From NCBI RefSeq assembly GCF_001043115.1, contig NZ_LFME01000003.1, forward strand, positions 1 to 64,000: 64,000 bases of DNA. Direction: 5' to 3'. The translations under genes and the position numbers were made by a program. Positions 27,015 through 36,704 of this stretch are shown piece by piece; the first letter of the stretch is position 1, and each line of letters starts with the position of its first letter. The stretch is from Xanthomonas sp. NCPPB 1128. Lineage in GTDB: Bacteria; Pseudomonadota; Gammaproteobacteria; Xanthomonadales; Xanthomonadaceae. Below the pieces are notes generated by a model. That model worked only from the letters and a program-made list of their open reading frames with translations. It was not told the origin of the DNA and made no database searches.

Positions 27015-27818
27015 CTAATCCCGCCCGAAGCGCTCCTCGAAGAAATCCTCGAGTATCCGGTAGGCACGCTTGGCCGCACGCGGGTTGTACTGGCAGCCCG
27101 GTGGGCTGTTGGCGTCGGCTTCGGCGAAGCAGTGCACCGCGCCGCTGAAGTTGACGAACTGCCAGTCGGCGCCGGCACGGTTCATCTCCTGCTCGAAGGC
27201 GGCGATGTCGTCGCGGCTCACGCTCTTGTCGTCGGCGCCGTTGAGCACCAGCACCGGCGCCTTGGCACTGCCTTCAGCCGCCGGGGCGGCGGTGGCCAGG
27301 CCACCATGCAGACTCACGACGCCGGCCAGCGGCGTACCGGCGCGGACCAGTTCCAGCACCGTGGTGCCGCCGAAGCAGAAGCCAACCGCGCCGATTCGCG
27401 CCGGATCCAGCGGCGCCTTGCCGGCCTGCCCCTTCAACGCCGCCACCGCCGCCAACGCGCGTGCGCGCAGCGTGGCCGGATCCTTCTTCAGCGCACCGGC
27501 GAACTGCCCGGCCTCGGTATCGTTGGCCGGTCGCTTGCCCTTGCCGTAGACGTCGGCCACCAGCACCACATAATCGTCGCCGGCCAGGCGCTTGGCCTTC
27601 TCCACCGCGGAGCCGTTGACGCCGCGCCAATTCGGCACCATCACCAGGCCGGGGCGCTTGTCGTGCTCGGCATCGTCGTAGACCAGCACGCCGCTGAAGG
27701 TGTCCTTGCCGACCTGCCACTCCACCGGCTTGGCCTGCATCGCTGCCCAGGCCTGCAGCGGCAGCGCCAAGGCCAGCCCGAGCAGACCGGTCCACCGCAT
27801 CATCGAACGTGTGCGCAT
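27015..27818 (-). CDS. Exported dienelactone hydrolase family protein
   Basis: A 267-residue alpha/beta-hydrolase with a signal peptide (about residues 1-26). The dienelactone hydrolase triad is visible as Cys148 in GFCFGG, Asp196 or Asp197 in NGADDKS, and His229 in SGAVHCF. The substrate is unknown; exported members act on lactones or esters. ATG 27818 is preceded by GGGAGAAGGAC. A gap of 250 bp separates it from the upstream murD2 gene on the same strand, so operon membership is doubtful. Confidence 0.87.
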   Translation of the reverse strand: MRTRSMMRWTGLLGLALALPLQAWAAMQAKPVEWQVGKDTFSGVLVYDDAEHDKRPGLVMVPNWRGVNGSAVEKAKRLAGDDYVVLVADVYGKGKRPANDTEAGQFAGALKKDPATLRARALAAVAALKGQAGKAPLDPARIGAVGFCFGGTTVLELVRAGTPLAGVVSLHGGLATAAPAAEGSAKAPVLVLNGADDKSVSRDDIAAFEQEMNRAGADWQFVNFSGAVHCFAEADANSPPGCQYNPRAAKRAYRILEDFFEERFGRD

Positions 27819-28068
27819 CGTCCTTCTCCCGTGGGAACCAGCCGGCAGTCTAGAGCCTGACATGCACGCCGAGGTGAGGCCGAGGTGAGGGCGAATACGA
27901 GGCTCTGGGACAAGGCGCACAGCGCCGTCGTGTGGCGGCCGACGGCCGCTTCCGGTCATGCTCTTTCCGTAGCTCGCATGTCAGCCCAGCGCCACGCATC
28001 GCAACGTGCGGTAGTCGCACCGACAGCGCGACGCCAGCGCACCGCGTGCGCCGACGCCGCGCCGCCAC

Positions 28069-29505
28069 TCAGGCGATGCCCAGCCCAGGGATGGCGCTGA
28101 TCGCATCCGGGTCGAACCCGGCCAGCACGGCGAAATGGCGGCCGCGCGCCACGTAGTCGCGGTAGGCGCCGAAGCTGGGCGCGCCGGGCGACAGCAGCAC
28201 CACGCCGCCCTGCTCGCCCAGCGCCGCGCGCGCCAGCGCCACCGCCTCTGCGAGATCAACCGCCGCATGCAGGCCGAAGCCGGCGTCAGCGGCCAGCGGC
28301 GTCAGCAAGGCATGGATGCGTGGGCCGTTGGCCCCCATCGTGACGATCTGCAGCGGTGCGCCACCATCACGCATGTGCGCGGCGAAGTCCTGCCAGTCCA
28401 GGCCGCGGTCGTGGCCGCCGACCAGCAGCGCGATGCGCCGCCCGCGGAAACACTCCAGCGCCGCCAGGCTGGCATGCGGCGTGGTGCTGATCGAGTCGTT
28501 CACATAGGTCACGCCATCGCGCGTGCCCAGGGTCTGCAGCCGGTTCGGCAGCGGCCGGAAGCGATCGGCCGCTGGCGCCAGCGCCGCCGCGTCCAGGCCC
28601 AGCGCCTCGATCGCGGCCAGCACCGCGCACAGGTTGCCGCGGTTGTGCCGGCCCGGCAGCGGCGCCTGCGCGCTGTCGTACACCGCTGTGTCGCCGCGGT
28701 AGACCACCTCGCCGCGCATGTGCCAGCCGTCCTCGCGGTTGAACCAGCGCACGTCGCTGTCGGGCAGTTGCAGCGCGGCCAGCTGCGGATCGGCGGCGTT
28801 GAGCAGCGCGATGCGCGGCCGCGCATGAGTGACCAGCTCGAGCTTGTCGGCGATGTAGCGCGCCTGGCTGCCGTGCCAGTCCAGATGTTCGGGAAACAGG
28901 TTCAGTACCAGCGCCAGCTGCGGCCGCGCGCCGCTGCGGGCGACATCGCCGGTCTGATAGCTGGACAGTTCGATCGCCCAGTATTGCGGCGAAGGCATCG
29001 GCGCCAGCACTTCCAGCAGCGGCACGCCGATGTTGCCGACCAGGCCGGTGCGGTGGCCGCCGGCGCGCAGCAGGTGCGCCAGCAGCGCGGTGGTGGTGCT
29101 CTTGCCCTTGGTGCCGGTGACGCAGACGCTGCCGGGCACCACGCCATCCGCGCCGGCGTGTTCGGCGAACCACAGCGCGGTGCCGCCGACGAAGCGCGTG
29201 CCGCGCGCCGCGGCGGCCTGCGCCTCGGGCCGGTACGGGCTGATCCCGGGCGACTTGATCACGACATCGAACGCGGCCAGGCGCTCGGCGCTGGCCTCGG
29301 TCTCAATCTGCAACGCGGGGTCGTGCAGCGCGACGATCTCCGCGGCCTCCTCGGCCGAACAGAACACCGTCAGCGGCAGCGCGCGTCCCGATTCTCCATT
29401 CCCGATTTCCGATTCCCGCCAACGCACCGCCGCATAGGCCGCGCGGCCTTCCCGCCCCCACCCCCACAGCGCGACGCGCTGCGACTCAAGCTGCGAAATT
29501 CGCAC
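28069..29505 (-). CDS. murD2: UDP-N-acetylmuramoyl-L-alanine--L-glutamate ligase (MurD2)
   Basis: A 478-residue Mur ligase with an N-terminal nucleotide-binding [13 protein letters not shown], the ATP P-loop GTKGKSTTT (about 130-138), and central and C-terminal Mur ligase domains ([39 protein letters not shown]). MurD2 adds L-glutamate, not D-glutamate, to UDP-MurNAc-L-Ala; the adjacent MurL then epimerises it. The probable start is GTG 29505, which overlaps the end of murL by 20 bp. Residues about 29-40 ([11 protein letters not shown]) are encoded by a copy of the GGGAATCGGG-type intergenic repeat, an apparent insertion between the first two strands of the N-terminal domain. Confidence 0.9.
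   Translation of the reverse strand: MRISQLESQRVALWGWGREGRAAYAAVRWRESEIGNGESGRALPLTVFCSAEEAAEIVALHDPALQIETEASAERLAAFDVVIKSPGISPYRPEAQAAAARGTRFVGGTALWFAEHAGADGVVPGSVCVTGTKGKSTTTALLAHLLRAGGHRTGLVGNIGVPLLEVLAPMPSPQYWAIELSSYQTGDVARSGARPQLALVLNLFPEHLDWHGSQARYIADKLELVTHARPRIALLNAADPQLAALQLPDSDVRWFNREDGWHMRGEVVYRGDTAVYDSAQAPLPGRHNRGNLCAVLAAIEALGLDAAALAPAADRFRPLPNRLQTLGTRDGVTYVNDSISTTPHASLAALECFRGRRIALLVGGHDRGLDWQDFAAHMRDGGAPLQIVTMGANGPRIHALLTPLAADAGFGLHAAVDLAEAVALARAALGEQGGVVLLSPGAPSFGAYRDYVARGRHFAVLAGFDPDAISAIPGLGIA
29385..29420 (-). repeat. GGGAATCGGG-type repeat inside murD2
   Basis: The minus strand reads GGGAATCGGAAATCGGGAAT and continues with GGAGAATCGGG, the same pattern as the intergenic tracts at 4690, 7126, 9436, 26831, 46682 and 62376. 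Here it is kept in frame within the coding sequence. Confidence 0.75.
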
Positions 29506-30841
29506 GCACGCGTTCCCACAGGTCGGCCGGGATGCGGTGCTGCGCATCCAATTCCAGCAATGGCTCCACGCGCAGGTCGGCCGGGTCGAGCTGCGGCTGG
29601 ATCTCGCGGATGAAGCGCGCCACCAGCGCGTCCTCCTTCCACTCCGCACGCGCCGCCAGCGCCGCCATCGCCGCACGCGACTCGCGGCCCTCGCCCACGC
29701 ACTCGAACGGCTTGTGGTCCTGGAACTCCAGCAGCGCGTCGAAGCCGCCGGCCTGGCCGGCATCGTCGAGCAGGTTACGGCCGAAGATCCGCACCAGGCG
29801 CGTCTTCGGCATGAACGGCGCCAGCGCCAGGAACACGAAATGGCACTTCGGGCAGACCCCGCACCAGCGGTGCGCCGGGCGCTCGCCGAGGATATGGAAG
29901 TTGCGGTTGCAGCTGGAGAAATGCGCGTCGTAGTGGTCGGTCTTGGCGAACTGCCGCGCCACCGCCAGCTCCGACAGCGGGCGCAGCAGCGAGTAGTAGC
30001 GCAGGTCCGCGGCCACGTAGCGCTGCACTTGCGTGCCGAACGCCTGCTCGAAGGCCCAGCCCTTGGACCACTGGTGGTTGACCTCGCCGGTGCCCGCGAT
30101 CTGGCTGCCGTAACTGGCCGAGTGCTCGTTGGAGAACACCACCTGGCCGGCGTCGTGCAGCACCGCGGCGAACACCAGGATCGCCGAGTTCACCGCCGTC
30201 ACCGGGATATGCCCGTTCCACGCGCCCTGCCGGTTCAGCTCGAACAGTTCCGGCGCCAGCGTGCGGCCGATGTTCAAGGTCGGCAACCCGGTGCGCTCGG
30301 CGCAGGCGCGGATCAGTTGCGAGCCGCCGATCCAGGTCACCGTCTGCGCCACGCCGGCTGCGCGCAGCGCTTCGATGCTGACCAGCGAATCCTTGCCGCC
30401 GCCGATCGCCACCAGCGCCTGGTCGCGCAATCCCAGCGTCGCGGCGTCGGCCGCCTCGGCGTCCGCGGCCGGGAAACGGATGCGCCCACGCAGGTCCAGG
30501 CCATTGCGATAGGCGAACTCGCCCAGGCCATGCAGGTACACGCTGTCCAGCAGCGCGGCGGTCTCGGCATCGATGGCGTAGTCGTCGATGACGATGCGCG
30601 GCGGCACCGCCGCCTTGTAGTAGCTGACGCCGGCGATCAGGTGCAGCAGGCGCAGGGCGCGCTGCGCCGCCTGCGCCCGCGCCGCATCGAGCGCGAACGG
30701 CGCGCCGGGCACGGTGATGGTCTCCACCAGCTCCGGGCCGTCGTCGAACGCATAGACCAGGCGCGCCACGCCGCTGTCGGCATCGAAGCCGCAGCGGACG
30801 AAGCGGAAGGTGGCGATCTGCTGTTTGTCGAAAGCGGTCAT
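29486..30841 (-). CDS. murL: UDP-N-acetyl-alpha-D-muramoyl-L-alanyl-L-glutamate epimerase (MurL)
   Basis: A 451-residue protein matching the MurL family. It has an ATP-pyrophosphatase-like IGGGKDS motif (near residue 150), a [11 protein letters not shown] segment near 260 and a Cys-rich site [14 protein letters not shown] near 335-360 (the text reads SSCNRNFH then WCGVCPKC). MurL converts the L-glutamyl residue of UDP-MurNAc-L-Ala-L-Glu to the D-form using ATP and magnesium, replacing the usual glutamate racemase route. ATG 30841 overlaps the stop of the upstream membrane-protein gene (ATGA), and its end overlaps murD2, so translation is coupled. Confidence 0.92.
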   Translation of the reverse strand: MTAFDKQQIATFRFVRCGFDADSGVARLVYAFDDGPELVETITVPGAPFALDAARAQAAQRALRLLHLIAGVSYYKAAVPPRIVIDDYAIDAETAALLDSVYLHGLGEFAYRNGLDLRGRIRFPAADAEAADAATLGLRDQALVAIGGGKDSLVSIEALRAAGVAQTVTWIGGSQLIRACAERTGLPTLNIGRTLAPELFELNRQGAWNGHIPVTAVNSAILVFAAVLHDAGQVVFSNEHSASYGSQIAGTGEVNHQWSKGWAFEQAFGTQVQRYVAADLRYYSLLRPLSELAVARQFAKTDHYDAHFSSCNRNFHILGERPAHRWCGVCPKCHFVFLALAPFMPKTRLVRIFGRNLLDDAGQAGGFDALLEFQDHKPFECVGEGRESRAAMAALAARAEWKEDALVARFIREIQPQLDPADLRVEPLLELDAQHRIPADLWERVRANFAA

Positions 30842-31290
30842 GGATGTCCTGCAAGCACGCGCGTGTGCCGCAGATAGCGGCGACACAGAAGAAATTCGAT
30901 CATCGAAAACGGCAAGGCAGCCCACAGCAACGGCAGGCAGCCGAACACGAAGGCCATCAGCAGCAACTGCCATGGCAATCCGGTCGGCACCGACGCGGCG
31001 GAGGCCAGGACGGCCACCAGCACATACAGCGCCAGCGCCGGCACGTAGGCCAGTGCGGCCAGCAGCAGGGTGCGCAGGGCCAGCGCGCCGGCGCTGGCAG
31101 CAGGCCTGCGGCGCGTCCAGCGCAATGCCAACCAAGCGCCGGCGGCAGCGGCGGCCAGGGCCGGCAACGCCCACTTCAGGCTATCGGTCCACGGCAGCGA
31201 GGTGCCGGACTGATCCACCGCGGTGGCAGCCGCCATCGCCAACGCGCCGGCCGCGGCACTGCCCGCGACGAACTCAGCCCGCGCGCGCAT
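30838..31290 (-). CDS. Small integral membrane protein in the lysAC-murL operon
   Basis: A 150-residue protein with about four hydrophobic segments (around residues 8-25, 40-58, 70-95 and 105-130) and a basic C-terminus. No family is recognised. Its start overlaps the end of lysAC by 17 bp and its end overlaps murL by 4 bp, so it is a fixed member of this operon. Placement suggests a role linked to cell-wall precursor supply, but no function can be read. Confidence 0.7.
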   Translation of the reverse strand: MRARAEFVAGSAAAGALAMAAATAVDQSGTSLPWTDSLKWALPALAAAAAGAWLALRWTRRRPAASAGALALRTLLLAALAYVPALALYVLVAVLASAASVPTGLPWQLLLMAFVFGCLPLLWAALPFSMIEFLLCRRYLRHTRVLAGHP

Positions 31291-33883
31291 CGATCGCCTC
31301 CTCGCGGGGCAACTCGCGCTGGTTGTAGGTGCTGGCCATGCTGTAGCCGTAGGCGCCGGCGTCGGCGATCAGCATCACGTCGTCGGGCGCGGTGCCCGCC
31401 GGCAGGCGCCGACGCTTGCCGAACACGTCGCTGGACTCGCAGATCGGCCCGACCACGTCGAACACGGTCTCGGCCGGCTGCTCGAGCCGGCTCAGGTTCG
31501 CCACGTCGTGCCAGGCGTCGTACAGCGCCGGGCGGATCAGCGTGTTCATGCCGGCATCCAGGCCGACCCGGCGGATGCCGTCCTTCTCGATCACCTGGGT
31601 GGCGCGGGCCAGCAGCACGCCGCACTCGGCGACCAGGTAGCGGCCCGGTTCGATCGCCAGGCGGAACGCCGGATGCACCGCCTTGGCCTCGGCCAGGCCC
31701 TGGGCGAAGGTGTCCAGGTCGAACGGTTCGTCGTCGGCGCTGTACGGGATCGGCAGGCCGCCGCCGATGTCGATGACCTCGACACTGCCGATGCGCCGGG
31801 CGAAGCCGGCCAGCTCGTCGCACATGCGCCGCCAGTGCTGCGCCGTCTCCACGCCGCTGCCCAGGTGCGCATGCAGGCCGACGATGCGGATGTCCAGCGC
31901 GCGCGCGGCCTCGACGAACTCGTCGACGCGGGTCGCCGACAGGCCGAACTTGGAGGCCTTGCCGCCGGTGTTGACCTTCTCGTGGTGACCGTCGCCATGG
32001 CCCAGGTCGATGCGCAGCCACAGGCTGCGGCCGCGGAACAGGTCCGGCCAGCGCTGCAGCGCCTCGACGTTGTCCACGGTCACGGTCACGCCCAGCGCGA
32101 ACGCGGCTTCGTACTCGACCCGAGGCGCGAAGCTGGGGGTGAACAGCACGCGTCGCGGCGACAGCTCTGGCACGATCTCGAACACCCGGCGCAGTTCGCC
32201 GTGCGAGACGCACTCCAGGCCGAAGCCCTCCTCGACCAGGGTCTGCAGGATCGCCGGATGCGCGTTGGCCTTGATCGCGTAGTAGCGCTGGTCCACCGCG
32301 GCGATCGCCTTCAGCGCGCGCGCGCGTTCGCGCAAGGTCGGCAGGTGGTAGACGTAGCGCGGCGTGCCGGCCTCGGCCAGGCGCAGCAGATGCGCGCGCT
32401 CGCCCTGCCACCACGGCACCGGCCGCGGCCGCACCGTGCCGGCGATCTCGCGCCAGCGCGGGCCGAACACCTCGGTCTCCTCCACCGGCATCGCGCCGCT
32501 GTCGATCAGCTCGGCATGCAGGATCGGCAGCAGCCCGTCGGCATCGGTCTCATCGATGACGAAGGTCAGGTTCAGGTCGTTGGACGACTGCGAGATCATG
32601 TGCACGCGCTCCTTGCCGAACGTGGCCCACACGTCCGAGAGCTTGTGCAGCAGCGAGCGCATGCCGCGCCCGACCAGGGTGATGGCCGCGCACGGCACGA
32701 TGATCTTGACCCGGCAGATCTCCGCCAGGTCGGCCGACAGCGCCGCCAGCACGTCGGTGTTGACCAGGTTCTCGCTCGGGTCCAGCGACACGGTGACGTT
32801 GGTCTCGGCCGAGCCGATCAGGTCCACCGACAGCCCGTGCTTCTTGAACAGCGCGAACACGTCGGCCAGGAAGCCGACCTGCTGCCACATGCCGATGCCT
32901 TCCATCGACACCAGCACGATGCCGTTGCGGCGGCTGATCGCCTTGACCCCGGGCACGGTGCGGGCGTTGCCGTCGATGCTGGTGCCGGGCAGCTCCGGGC
33001 GCTCGGTGTCCAGGATCGCCATCGGCACGCCGCCGTCGCGGCACGGCTTGATCGAGCGCGGATGCAGCACCTTGGCGCCGGTGGTGGCGATTTCCTGCGC
33101 CTCGTAATAGTCCAGGCGGGTCAGCAGGCGCGCATCCGGCACCTCGCGCGGATTGGCGCTGAACATGCCCGGCACGTCGGTCCAGATCTCCACCCGGCTG
33201 GCGCCGAGCAGCGCACCGAAGTACGCCGCCGAGGTGTCCGAGCCGCCGCGGCCGAGAATGGCGGTGCCGCCGTCTTCGTGCCGGGCGATGAAGCCCTGGG
33301 TGATCAGCATGCGCGTGGGCTGGGCGACGAAGCGCGCGCGCCAGGCCGGATCCGACTGCCACTGGCACGACACCGACAGGCGCCGCGACCAGGCGCTCTG
33401 GTTCGGCTGCGGCGGCAGCGCGTCCAGCCACTGCCGCGCGTCCATCCAGCCCATGTCCAGGCCGTTGGCGCGCAGATAGGCCGCGCCCAGGGTCGAGGAC
33501 AGCAGTTCGCCCTGCCCCAGCACCTCGGCCTGCCAGTCCAGCGTGCGCTCGGCCGCGCGCGGATCGGCGAGCAGGCCGCGCAACGCCGCCAGGCGTTCGC
33601 CCAGTACCGCCTCGGCATCCAGCTCCAGTTCGGCCAGGAACTCGCGGTGGCGCTGCTCCAGCGCGGCCACGCGTTGCGCACTGTCGGCGCTGCCGTCGGC
33701 GATCGCGGTCAGTTCGTTGGTGACCCCGGACAAGGCCGACACCACCACCAGCACCCGCGCGCCGGTCTCGTCCGCGCGTTTTTTCGCCAGCGTTCCAATC
33801 GTGTCCCAGCGATGACGACGCGACACCGAAGTGCCGCCGAACTTGAGGACGATCCAGCGATCGACAGGAGAGGAAGCTGACAT
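31274..33883 (-). CDS. lysAC: Bifunctional aspartate kinase / diaminopimelate decarboxylase
   Basis: An 869-residue fusion. Residues about 10-300 form the aspartokinase domain (LKFGGTSVS at the start, ILGRGGSDTSAAYFGALLGA mid-domain), followed by ACT regulatory domains to about 470. Residues about 500-860 form a PLP-dependent diaminopimelate decarboxylase with Lys538 in YYAIKANAHP as the PLP lysine, then IDLGHGDGHHEKVN and FGLSATRVDEFV. It joins the first and last steps of the lysine pathway in one chain, an arrangement known from xanthomonads. ATG 33883 is the family start, though its ribosome site is weak. It heads the operon with murL and murD2. Confidence 0.95.
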   Translation of the reverse strand: MSASSPVDRWIVLKFGGTSVSRRHRWDTIGTLAKKRADETGARVLVVVSALSGVTNELTAIADGSADSAQRVAALEQRHREFLAELELDAEAVLGERLAALRGLLADPRAAERTLDWQAEVLGQGELLSSTLGAAYLRANGLDMGWMDARQWLDALPPQPNQSAWSRRLSVSCQWQSDPAWRARFVAQPTRMLITQGFIARHEDGGTAILGRGGSDTSAAYFGALLGASRVEIWTDVPGMFSANPREVPDARLLTRLDYYEAQEIATTGAKVLHPRSIKPCRDGGVPMAILDTERPELPGTSIDGNARTVPGVKAISRRNGIVLVSMEGIGMWQQVGFLADVFALFKKHGLSVDLIGSAETNVTVSLDPSENLVNTDVLAALSADLAEICRVKIIVPCAAITLVGRGMRSLLHKLSDVWATFGKERVHMISQSSNDLNLTFVIDETDADGLLPILHAELIDSGAMPVEETEVFGPRWREIAGTVRPRPVPWWQGERAHLLRLAEAGTPRYVYHLPTLRERARALKAIAAVDQRYYAIKANAHPAILQTLVEEGFGLECVSHGELRRVFEIVPELSPRRVLFTPSFAPRVEYEAAFALGVTVTVDNVEALQRWPDLFRGRSLWLRIDLGHGDGHHEKVNTGGKASKFGLSATRVDEFVEAARALDIRIVGLHAHLGSGVETAQHWRRMCDELAGFARRIGSVEVIDIGGGLPIPYSADDEPFDLDTFAQGLAEAKAVHPAFRLAIEPGRYLVAECGVLLARATQVIEKDGIRRVGLDAGMNTLIRPALYDAWHDVANLSRLEQPAETVFDVVGPICESSDVFGKRRRLPAGTAPDDVMLIADAGAYGYSMASTYNQRELPREEAIDARAG

Positions 33884-33966
33884 GGAGTGGGGGTGTCTGC
33901 AGTGTGGGGAAAACGCCGGCATGCGCGGGCGCAACCCCCGATTCTACTGCCAACCGAGCACCGGTG

Positions 33967-34435
33967 AGCGCGCGCCGCGACCTGCAACTGGACGTGCTTT
34001 CCGCCAGCCCCGGGTTGGGCGATCCGGATGCAGCGCACAACTCTGGACGAACGGCCCGGGCTGGTGGCTGCTGGAACTGGCCGACGAACGCGCGCTACAC
34101 ACGCTCACGCCGGAACTGTCCGCGATCGCCACCTTGCCCTACGCCGGCAAACTGGCCGTGTTCGCTTCAGCCATGCCGCCGGACACCAGCTCGTAGTCCG
34201 CGCCTTCGCCCCTGGCGTCTGCGTCGCCGAGGACCCGGCCACTGGCAGCGCCAACGCACTGATCGCCGCCATGCTCGCCGCGCAGCACCGCTGGACAGGG
34301 CATGGCGGGCGCTACGTCGCCAGCCAGGGACGCGGACTCGGGCGCGACGGCCGCGTCGCGCACCTGGTGGAGGGGGAAGCAGTGTGGATCGGCGGCCTGG
34401 TGCAAGCGGTGATCGCTGGCAAGATCGCTTGGTAA
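33967..34435 (+). pseudogene. Decayed PhzF-like gene
   Basis: Three fragments in three different frames match the intact PhzF gene downstream in order: RRDLQLDVLSASPGLGDP (about 33967-34026), then WWLLELADERALHTLTPEL (about 34060-34120), then EDPATGSANALIAAM through GHGGRYVASQG to the end at 34435. About 100 residues between the first two fragments, including the expected catalytic glutamate region, are missing. This is a tandem duplicate or ancestral paralogue with an internal deletion and two frameshifts. The last fragment alone (from 34028) is an open frame, but its first half is not PhzF-like. Confidence 0.8.
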
Positions 34436-34473
34436 GCTCCGGCCTCCCCCACCGCAGTCCGGAGTTTCCCCTC

Positions 34474-35352
34474 ATGGCCGCACGCCGCTTCTTCCAGGTC
34501 GATGTCTTCTCCGCCCGCGCCGGCAACGGCAATCCGTTGGCCGTCGTGCTCGATGCCGATGGCTTGGACGCCGCCACGATGCAGGCCATCGCACGCTGGA
34601 CGCGCCTGCCGGAAACCACCTTCGTGTTCGCGCCGACGCGGCCGGACGCCAGCTATGGGCTGCGCATGTTCAGCCCGCAGAAGGAGGTGCCGTTCGCCGG
34701 CCATCCCAGCGTCGGCACCGCGCACGTCGCACTGGAAGCGGGCATCGCCACGCCGCGCGACGGAGTGCTGACCCAGGACGGCATCGCCGGCCTGCTGCAG
34801 CTGCGGGTCGACGTGGACGCTGGGGTGCGCAGCATCGCCATCCGCACCCCGCGCGCGCAGGTGGCCGAGATCGCCGATGCCGCGGATGCGCGCCTGCAGG
34901 CGGCACTGCGTGGTTGGACGCTCGGCGCGCTGCCGCCGGTGCGCATGGACGGCGGCCGTTGCTGGTGGCTGGTCGAAATGGCCGATGAAGCCGCGCTGCG
35001 TGCGCTGGCGCCGGACTGGGATGCGATCGCCGCCCTGGCCGAAAGCACCGCCAGCATGGGCGTGTTCGCCTACGCGCGCGCCAGCGGCCAGGCCCATGCG
35101 TTGGCCGTGCGCGCGTTCGTCGGCAACGGCCAGCGCTTCGAGGATGCCGCCTCCGGCGCGGCCAATGCGGTGCTGGCGGCGTGGCTGGATCACAGCAAGG
35201 CCCTGCCCGGCCACGGCGGCCGCTATATCGCCAGCCAGGGCCGCGAGGTCGGCCACGATGCGCTGCTGACGCTGCGCGTGGACGAGGCCGGCGAGGTGTG
35301 GTCCGGCGGTCAGGTGCAGACGGTGATCGAAGGCCGCATCGACTGGCCCTGA
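34474..35352 (+). CDS. PhzF family isomerase/epimerase-like protein
   Basis: A 292-residue PhzF/YddE-like protein with two mirrored beta-barrel halves. The N-terminal half has FFQVDVFSARAGNGNPLAVV, LPETTFVF with the probable catalytic Glu near residue 49, and GHPSVGTAHV; the C-terminal half has EDAASGAANAV and GHGGRYIASQG. Family members isomerise small metabolites; the substrate is not known here. GGAG upstream supports ATG 34474. It stands 38 bp after a decayed paralogue. Confidence 0.88.
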   Translation: MAARRFFQVDVFSARAGNGNPLAVVLDADGLDAATMQAIARWTRLPETTFVFAPTRPDASYGLRMFSPQKEVPFAGHPSVGTAHVALEAGIATPRDGVLTQDGIAGLLQLRVDVDAGVRSIAIRTPRAQVAEIADAADARLQAALRGWTLGALPPVRMDGGRCWWLVEMADEAALRALAPDWDAIAALAESTASMGVFAYARASGQAHALAVRAFVGNGQRFEDAASGAANAVLAAWLDHSKALPGHGGRYIASQGREVGHDALLTLRVDEAGEVWSGGQVQTVIEGRIDWP

Positions 35353-35403
35353 TCGAAGGTTGCAGCGTCCTGTCCACGGGTGTGGGCAGGCGCGCAAAAG
35401 AAA

Positions 35404-35426
35404 GGGCGCCTCGCAAGGAGGCGCCC
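35404..35426 (-). terminator. Terminator of the glycine-zipper gene
   Basis: The stem GGGCGCCTC/GAGGCGCCC (35404-35412 and 35418-35426), read on the minus strand, is followed by TTTCTTTTGCG. It lies 7 bp beyond the stop codon at 35433 and could also end the PhzF transcript. Confidence 0.85.
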
Positions 35427-35432
35427 TGGAGG

Positions 35433-36038
35433 TCAGTCGGGCAATACGTCGACGCGGACGCGGATGCGGTCGCCCGGAGGCGAGGCGGTGCGGGTGTGGT
35501 AGTAGCGGCCGCCGTATTCGTAGGTGACGTCGTAGCCGTCGACGCGGTCGTAGCGTTCGGTCCGATAGGACACCGGATCGCATTCGCGGACCACGGCGCC
35601 ACCGTAACCGCCACCATAGGCGCGGGTGTTGGTGTCGTAGATCGAGCGGCCGGCCAGGCTGCCGAGCATGGTGCCGACCGCGGTGCCGACGAAGCGGCCA
35701 TTGCCGCCGCCGACGCGGCTGCCCAGCACCGCACCGGCGATGCCGCCGACCACCGACGAGGCGGTGCGGCCGCCATCCGTACCGCGGTAGCCGTAATCGC
35801 TGGCGTAGCTACCCGAGGCCGGACGGTCGTAACAGCGCTCGGTGGTCTCGCGCGGGCCGTTGACCTGCACCATGATCGGATCGGCGCGCACCACGCGCGC
35901 ATATTCGTAGGTGCCGGACGCGTAGCCACGGTCGCGGTAGTCGTCGTAACGGGTGTAACCGTAATCCTGCGCGGCGGCGGAGCCGATGACGCCGACAGCG
36001 AGCGCAGCGGTCAACAGACGGGTCGAGAGCTTGTTCAT
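35433..36038 (-). CDS. Glycine-zipper (17 kDa antigen-type) envelope protein
   Basis: A 201-residue exported protein. It has a signal peptide (about residues 1-23, ending GSAAA), a Tyr/Arg/Asp-rich N-terminal stretch, then a glycine-zipper two-helix segment (GGIAGAVLGSRVGGGNG, FVGTAVGTMLGSLAG, about 98-130) and a C-terminal domain rich in Tyr and Arg. This layout matches the SlyB/17-kDa surface antigen group, which sits in the outer envelope; there is no lipobox. ATG 36038 is used because it gives the signal peptide. Confidence 0.8.
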   Translation of the reverse strand: MNKLSTRLLTAALAVGVIGSAAAQDYGYTRYDDYRDRGYASGTYEYARVVRADPIMVQVNGPRETTERCYDRPASGSYASDYGYRGTDGGRTASSVVGGIAGAVLGSRVGGGNGRFVGTAVGTMLGSLAGRSIYDTNTRAYGGGYGGAVVRECDPVSYRTERYDRVDGYDVTYEYGGRYYHTRTASPPGDRIRVRVDVLPD

Positions 36039-36233
36039 GGCGATGGTTCCAAGCGCGTGGATCGCGCGACTGCATGCTCGATCCGACGCAGTGAAACCAG
36101 ACTGAATAGGGACGGCTGTGGCGCGCACATTTAGTGGCGCGACAGCTAGCGGGCGATCAAGCCATTCGGGCCGGTGCAGCGGCGCAACGCGCCCTGGCCT
36201 GCCATGCGGCGGCGCCGCAGGTGCGCCGCACGC

Positions 36234-36262
36234 GCGCGGCCCGGCATGCGGCCGGGCCGCGC
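36234..36262 (-). terminator. GC-rich hairpin after osmC
   Basis: An imperfect inverted repeat, GCGCGGCCCGGC ATGC GGCCGGGCCGCGCC (about 36234-36262), lies just beyond the osmC stop codon. There is no T-run, so its activity is uncertain. Confidence 0.5.
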
Positions 36263-36272
36263 CGGAGATTCC

Positions 36273-36704
36273 TCAGCCCAGTTCCGCTTCCAGGCTGATC
36301 GGCACCGCGCTCAGCGCCTTGGACACCGGGCAGTTCTGCTTGGCGTCGTCGGCCAGTTCGCGGAAACGCGCGGCGTCGATGTTCGGTACCACGGCCTTGA
36401 CCTTCAGGCGGATCTGCGACAGCTGCGGACCGCCTTCCATCGACAGGTCGACATCGGCGCGGGTGTCCAGCGCGGTCGGTGGGAAGCCGGCTTCGGTCAG
36501 CTTGGCCGACAGCGCCATGGTGAAGCAGCCGGCGTGCGCGGCGGCGATCAGTTCTTCGGGATTGGTGCCCTTCTCGTCGCCGAAACGGCTGTTGAACGCA
36601 TAGCGGGTGTTCTCGAGCAGGCCGCTCTGCGGCGTGTTCAACCGGCCCTGGCCGGTCTTGAGATCGCCTTCCCAATGCGCGGTGGCGTGACGCGAAATGC
36701 CCAT
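36273..36704 (-). CDS. osmC: OsmC family peroxiredoxin
   Basis: A 143-residue OsmC protein with the two redox cysteines, Cys60 in AHAGCF and Cys125 in KQNCPVSKAL. The NPEELIAAAHAGCF segment and the length fit the OsmC subgroup rather than Ohr. It reduces organic hydroperoxides in the cytoplasm as a homodimer. It is a single gene; no OhrR-type regulator is adjacent. Confidence 0.92.
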   Translation of the reverse strand: MGISRHATAHWEGDLKTGQGRLNTPQSGLLENTRYAFNSRFGDEKGTNPEELIAAAHAGCFTMALSAKLTEAGFPPTALDTRADVDLSMEGGPQLSQIRLKVKAVVPNIDAARFRELADDAKQNCPVSKALSAVPISLEAELG

